From: Alphaproteobacteria bacterium
GTDB lineage: Bacteria; Pseudomonadota; Alphaproteobacteria; SHVP01
Direction: 5' to 3'
Assembly: GCA_009694165.1 (NCBI GenBank)
Contig: SHVP01000002.1
Location: 1-58,132, forward strand
Length of the DNA: 58,132 nt
Below are positions 56,400 through 58,132 of this stretch, one piece after another (positions within the stretch are counted from its first letter, which is position 1; each line of letters opens with the position of its first letter). The notes under the pieces are model-generated. The model ran no database searches, had not been told where the DNA came from, and was given only the letters and a program-made list of their open reading frames with translations. The position numbers were made by a program, and so were the translations under genes.

Positions 56400-57281
56400 C
56401 TACGCCACCAGCGGGAGGCCGCGGCGGCGACAGGCGGCGGTCAGCGTGTTTTGCAGCAGGCAGGCGATGGTCATCGGGCCGACGCCGCCCGGCACCGGCG
56501 TGATCGCGCGGGCCACCGCGGCGGCTTCGGCAAAGGCGACGTCGCCGACCAGGCGCCCCTTGCCGTCGGGCGTCGCCATGCGGTTGATGCCGACGTCGAT
56601 CACCACCGCGCCCGGCTTGATCCAGTCGCCGCGCACGAGTTCGGGCTTGCCGACAGCGGCGACCACGACGTCGGCACGCCGGCACTCAGCGGCGAGGTCG
56701 CGGGTGCGCGAATGGGCGATCGTCACGGTCGCGTTGGCGTTGAGCAGCAGTTGCGCCATCGGCTTGCCAACCAGCTTCGAGCGTCCGAGCACGATTGCCT
56801 GTGCGCCGGCGAGCGGGGTCGCGGCTTCAGCGAGCAGGATCATGCAGCCCAACGGCGTGCACGGCACCAGGCCGGTCTGGCCGAGCGACAGCCGCCCGGC
56901 ATTCATCGGGTGCAACCCGTCGACGTCCTTGGCCGGGTCGATCGCCTCGACGATGCGGTTCTCGGAGATCTGCGGCGGCAGCGGCATCTGCACCAGGATA
57001 CCGTCGACGGCGGGATCGGCGTTGAGCGCGGCGACACGGGCGAGCAGGGCAGCTTCGCTGGTGTCGGCCGGCAGTTTGAACTCGAAGGAGTTCATCCCCG
57101 CCTCGCGGGTCTGCTTGCCCTTGTTGCGCACGTAGATCTGGCTCGCCGGGTCATCGCCCACCAAGACGACGGCCAGGCCGGGGGTCAGCCTGTGCGATTG
57201 GAGCAGCACCGCGACCCGACGCGCCACTTCGGCGCGGACCTTGGCGGCGACGGTCTTGCCGTCGATGAGTGTGGCGGTCAT
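56400..57281 (-). CDS. folD: Bifunctional methylenetetrahydrofolate dehydrogenase/cyclohydrolase
   Basis: A 293-residue FolD. The catalytic [14 protein letters not shown] with the conserved Tyr and Lys, the [11 protein letters not shown] and [17 protein letters not shown] substrate segments, NADP site [16 protein letters not shown] and VTIAHSRT, and the closing [16 protein letters not shown] are all present. It interconverts one-carbon tetrahydrofolates. ATG 57281 with GGAGG six bases upstream is preferred to ATG 57287. It is downstream of yggU and yggT on the same strand. Confidence 0.97.
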   Translation of the reverse strand: MTATLIDGKTVAAKVRAEVARRVAVLLQSHRLTPGLAVVLVGDDPASQIYVRNKGKQTREAGMNSFEFKLPADTSEAALLARVAALNADPAVDGILVQMPLPPQISENRIVEAIDPAKDVDGLHPMNAGRLSLGQTGLVPCTPLGCMILLAEAATPLAGAQAIVLGRSKLVGKPMAQLLLNANATVTIAHSRTRDLAAECRRADVVVAAVGKPELVRGDWIKPGAVVIDVGINRMATPDGKGRLVGDVAFAEAAAVARAITPVPGGVGPMTIACLLQNTLTAACRRRGLPLVA

Positions 57282-57412
57282 GGGCATCCTCCACGGACGT
57301 CAAAGCGATGGGGTGCCCAGGCGATCGGCAGCGGACTCGTCCTGCGCTCCCCCGTGGTGACCCACGCGTTCTCGCCAGTCACGCGGACGCCGGCTTGGCC
57401 GGCGTCGCGACT

Positions 57413-57715
57413 TTAGCCGTGCGGTTGCGACCGTTCAATTGCCGCGGCCCAGGCCGCGAGCGAGGGCAACAGCGTTGCCGGATCGCCCCGCAGCAGCACG
57501 CCCTTGCGCCGGTCGGCGGTGCCGGCGACTAGGTCGATCCGGCTCGGCGCGACGCCCCACGCCTTGGCGAGCAAGTGGATCAGCGCCGCATTGGCGCGGC
57601 CGCGCTCGGGCGCCGCCGTCACCTTGATCTTGATCGCCGCGCCCCCTGCGGCCGGCGCCACGCCTTCGATGCGGTCGCGGCTCGCCTTCGGCGTCAGGTG
57701 GATGGCGACCCGCAC
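57413..57715 (-). CDS. yggU: DUF167 (YggU) family protein
   Basis: A 100-residue protein. The family pattern is MRVAIHLTPKASRDRIEGV, then IKIKVTAAPERGRANAALIHLLAKAWGV and IDLVAGTADRRKGVLLRGDPATL. Its function is unresolved; the fold is a compact alpha/beta sandwich. It lies between yggT and folD on one strand, the classic cluster in proteobacteria. The gap to folD (131 bases) has no recognisable feature. Confidence 0.9.
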   Translation of the reverse strand: MRVAIHLTPKASRDRIEGVAPAAGGAAIKIKVTAAPERGRANAALIHLLAKAWGVAPSRIDLVAGTADRRKGVLLRGDPATLLPSLAAWAAAIERSQPHG

Positions 57716-57756
57716 GCCATCGGCGACGGCGCGGAACGGCGAACCGGTTGTGACTG

Positions 57757-58035
57757 TCAGAGGGCGTACTCGAGCAGCAGGTCGCGGACTAAATAGAGCA
57801 GCAGGATCAGGACCAGCGGACTGAGGTCGATGCCGCTCAACGTCGGCATCAGGCGGCGGATCGGCCGCAGCGCCGGCTCAGTCACCTTGTGAAGAAAATC
57901 GCCGATGACGTAGACCGCCCGGCTGCGCGTATTGACGATGTTGAAGTTGACCAGCCAACTCCAGACCGCCGAGGCGATCAGCACCCAGATATAGATGCCG
58001 ATCACGGTATTGACGAGAAAGATGAGCGATCGCAT
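57757..58035 (-). CDS. yggT: YggT family membrane protein
   Basis: A 92-residue protein with two transmembrane helices (IFLVNTVIGIYIWVLIASAVWSWL and PLVLILLLYLVRDLLL) flanking VIGDFLHKVTEPALRPIRRLMP. This is one copy of the YggT repeat; homologues help keep cell-envelope proteins in place and affect osmotic stress. ATG 58035 is used; a GTG/ATG further upstream is not conserved. The window ends 97 bases beyond its start with no visible gene. Confidence 0.9.
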   Translation of the reverse strand: MRSLIFLVNTVIGIYIWVLIASAVWSWLVNFNIVNTRSRAVYVIGDFLHKVTEPALRPIRRLMPTLSGIDLSPLVLILLLYLVRDLLLEYAL

Positions 58036-58132
58036 GGGACAAACCGAGGCGGCTGCAGGCGGCGCCATTTAAGCCGATGGTCCCCGGCCCAGCAAGGAAG
58101 GCCGGACCGCTCGAGGCTTCCGCTCCCTTGAC

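Overview
This window is a strongly GC-rich chromosomal segment of an alphaproteobacterium. The clearest markers are the DUF2794 gene, an IalB-family gene, a YkvA protein, a divergent tesA/ybbA-ybbP arrangement and the yggT-yggU-folD block. The overall flavour is Rhodospirillales-like, but the order is an inference. No rRNA, tRNA, CRISPR array, insertion sequence or phage module is visible. Genes are densely packed, many start/stop codons overlap (ATGA or GTGA), and no gene-free stretch exceeds about 300 bases.

Layout. 1-2188: end of an NmrA-type gene and two tandem alpha/beta hydrolases. 2192-4831 (minus): a retrograde phospholipid transport operon, mlaC - SEL1 protein - mlaA. 4922-7322: NTF2-like protein, DUF1295 membrane protein and a cyclopropane-synthase-like methyltransferase. 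7298-8956 (minus): RidA plus two decayed genes (HAD fragment, DUF1223 pseudogene). 9205-12311: surface lipoprotein and an 863-residue SEL1 protein with a repeated short motif. 12745-16216: pyruvate carboxylase, split by one frameshift. 16217-22546 (minus): two small secreted proteins, then a seven-gene operon of EF-hand protein, ECF sigma factor, a probable anti-sigma protein, a Spy/CnrX-like sensor, MacA, MacB ATPase and MacB permease. 22694-24384: two tandem DUF4437 cupins. 24411-29366: peptide-type binding protein, RidA, TPP enzyme and persulfide-dioxygenase-like hydrolase. 29397-31702: penicillin acylase pseudogene. 31784-35536: rfbC, rfbD, two small frameshifted secreted-protein genes and a glycosyltransferase. 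35747-38673: GST, a candidate structured small RNA, O-methyltransferase, DUF2794 and a Bax-inhibitor-like protein. 38769-43615: ybbA/ybbP-type ABC pair, divergent tesA, thpR and a Cys-rich small protein. 43640-48092: a Lon-like/phosphatase fusion remnant, zincin, SDR, YkvA and tandem DMT transporters. 48273-58035: acetoacetyl-CoA ligase, MATE exporter, methyltransferase, RNA methyltransferase, IalB, rlmN, argG, folD, yggU and yggT.

The most interesting candidate system is the minus-strand operon at 16890-22546. Its sigma factor, membrane anti-sigma candidate and Spy-type sensor resemble a CnrYXH regulator, yet it is wired to a MacAB exporter whose MacA carries its own Spy-like domain.

A second striking feature is the number of broken genes. 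About ten single-base frameshifts are visible, mostly in G or C runs. There are five in-frame stop codons, all TAG, in three genes. Two junctions look like real deletions: DUF1223/HAD and Lon/LMW phosphatase. Homopolymer frameshifts in otherwise normal genes (pyc, thpR, a DMT transporter) may be sequencing errors. The deletion junctions are harder to explain that way and suggest real gene loss.
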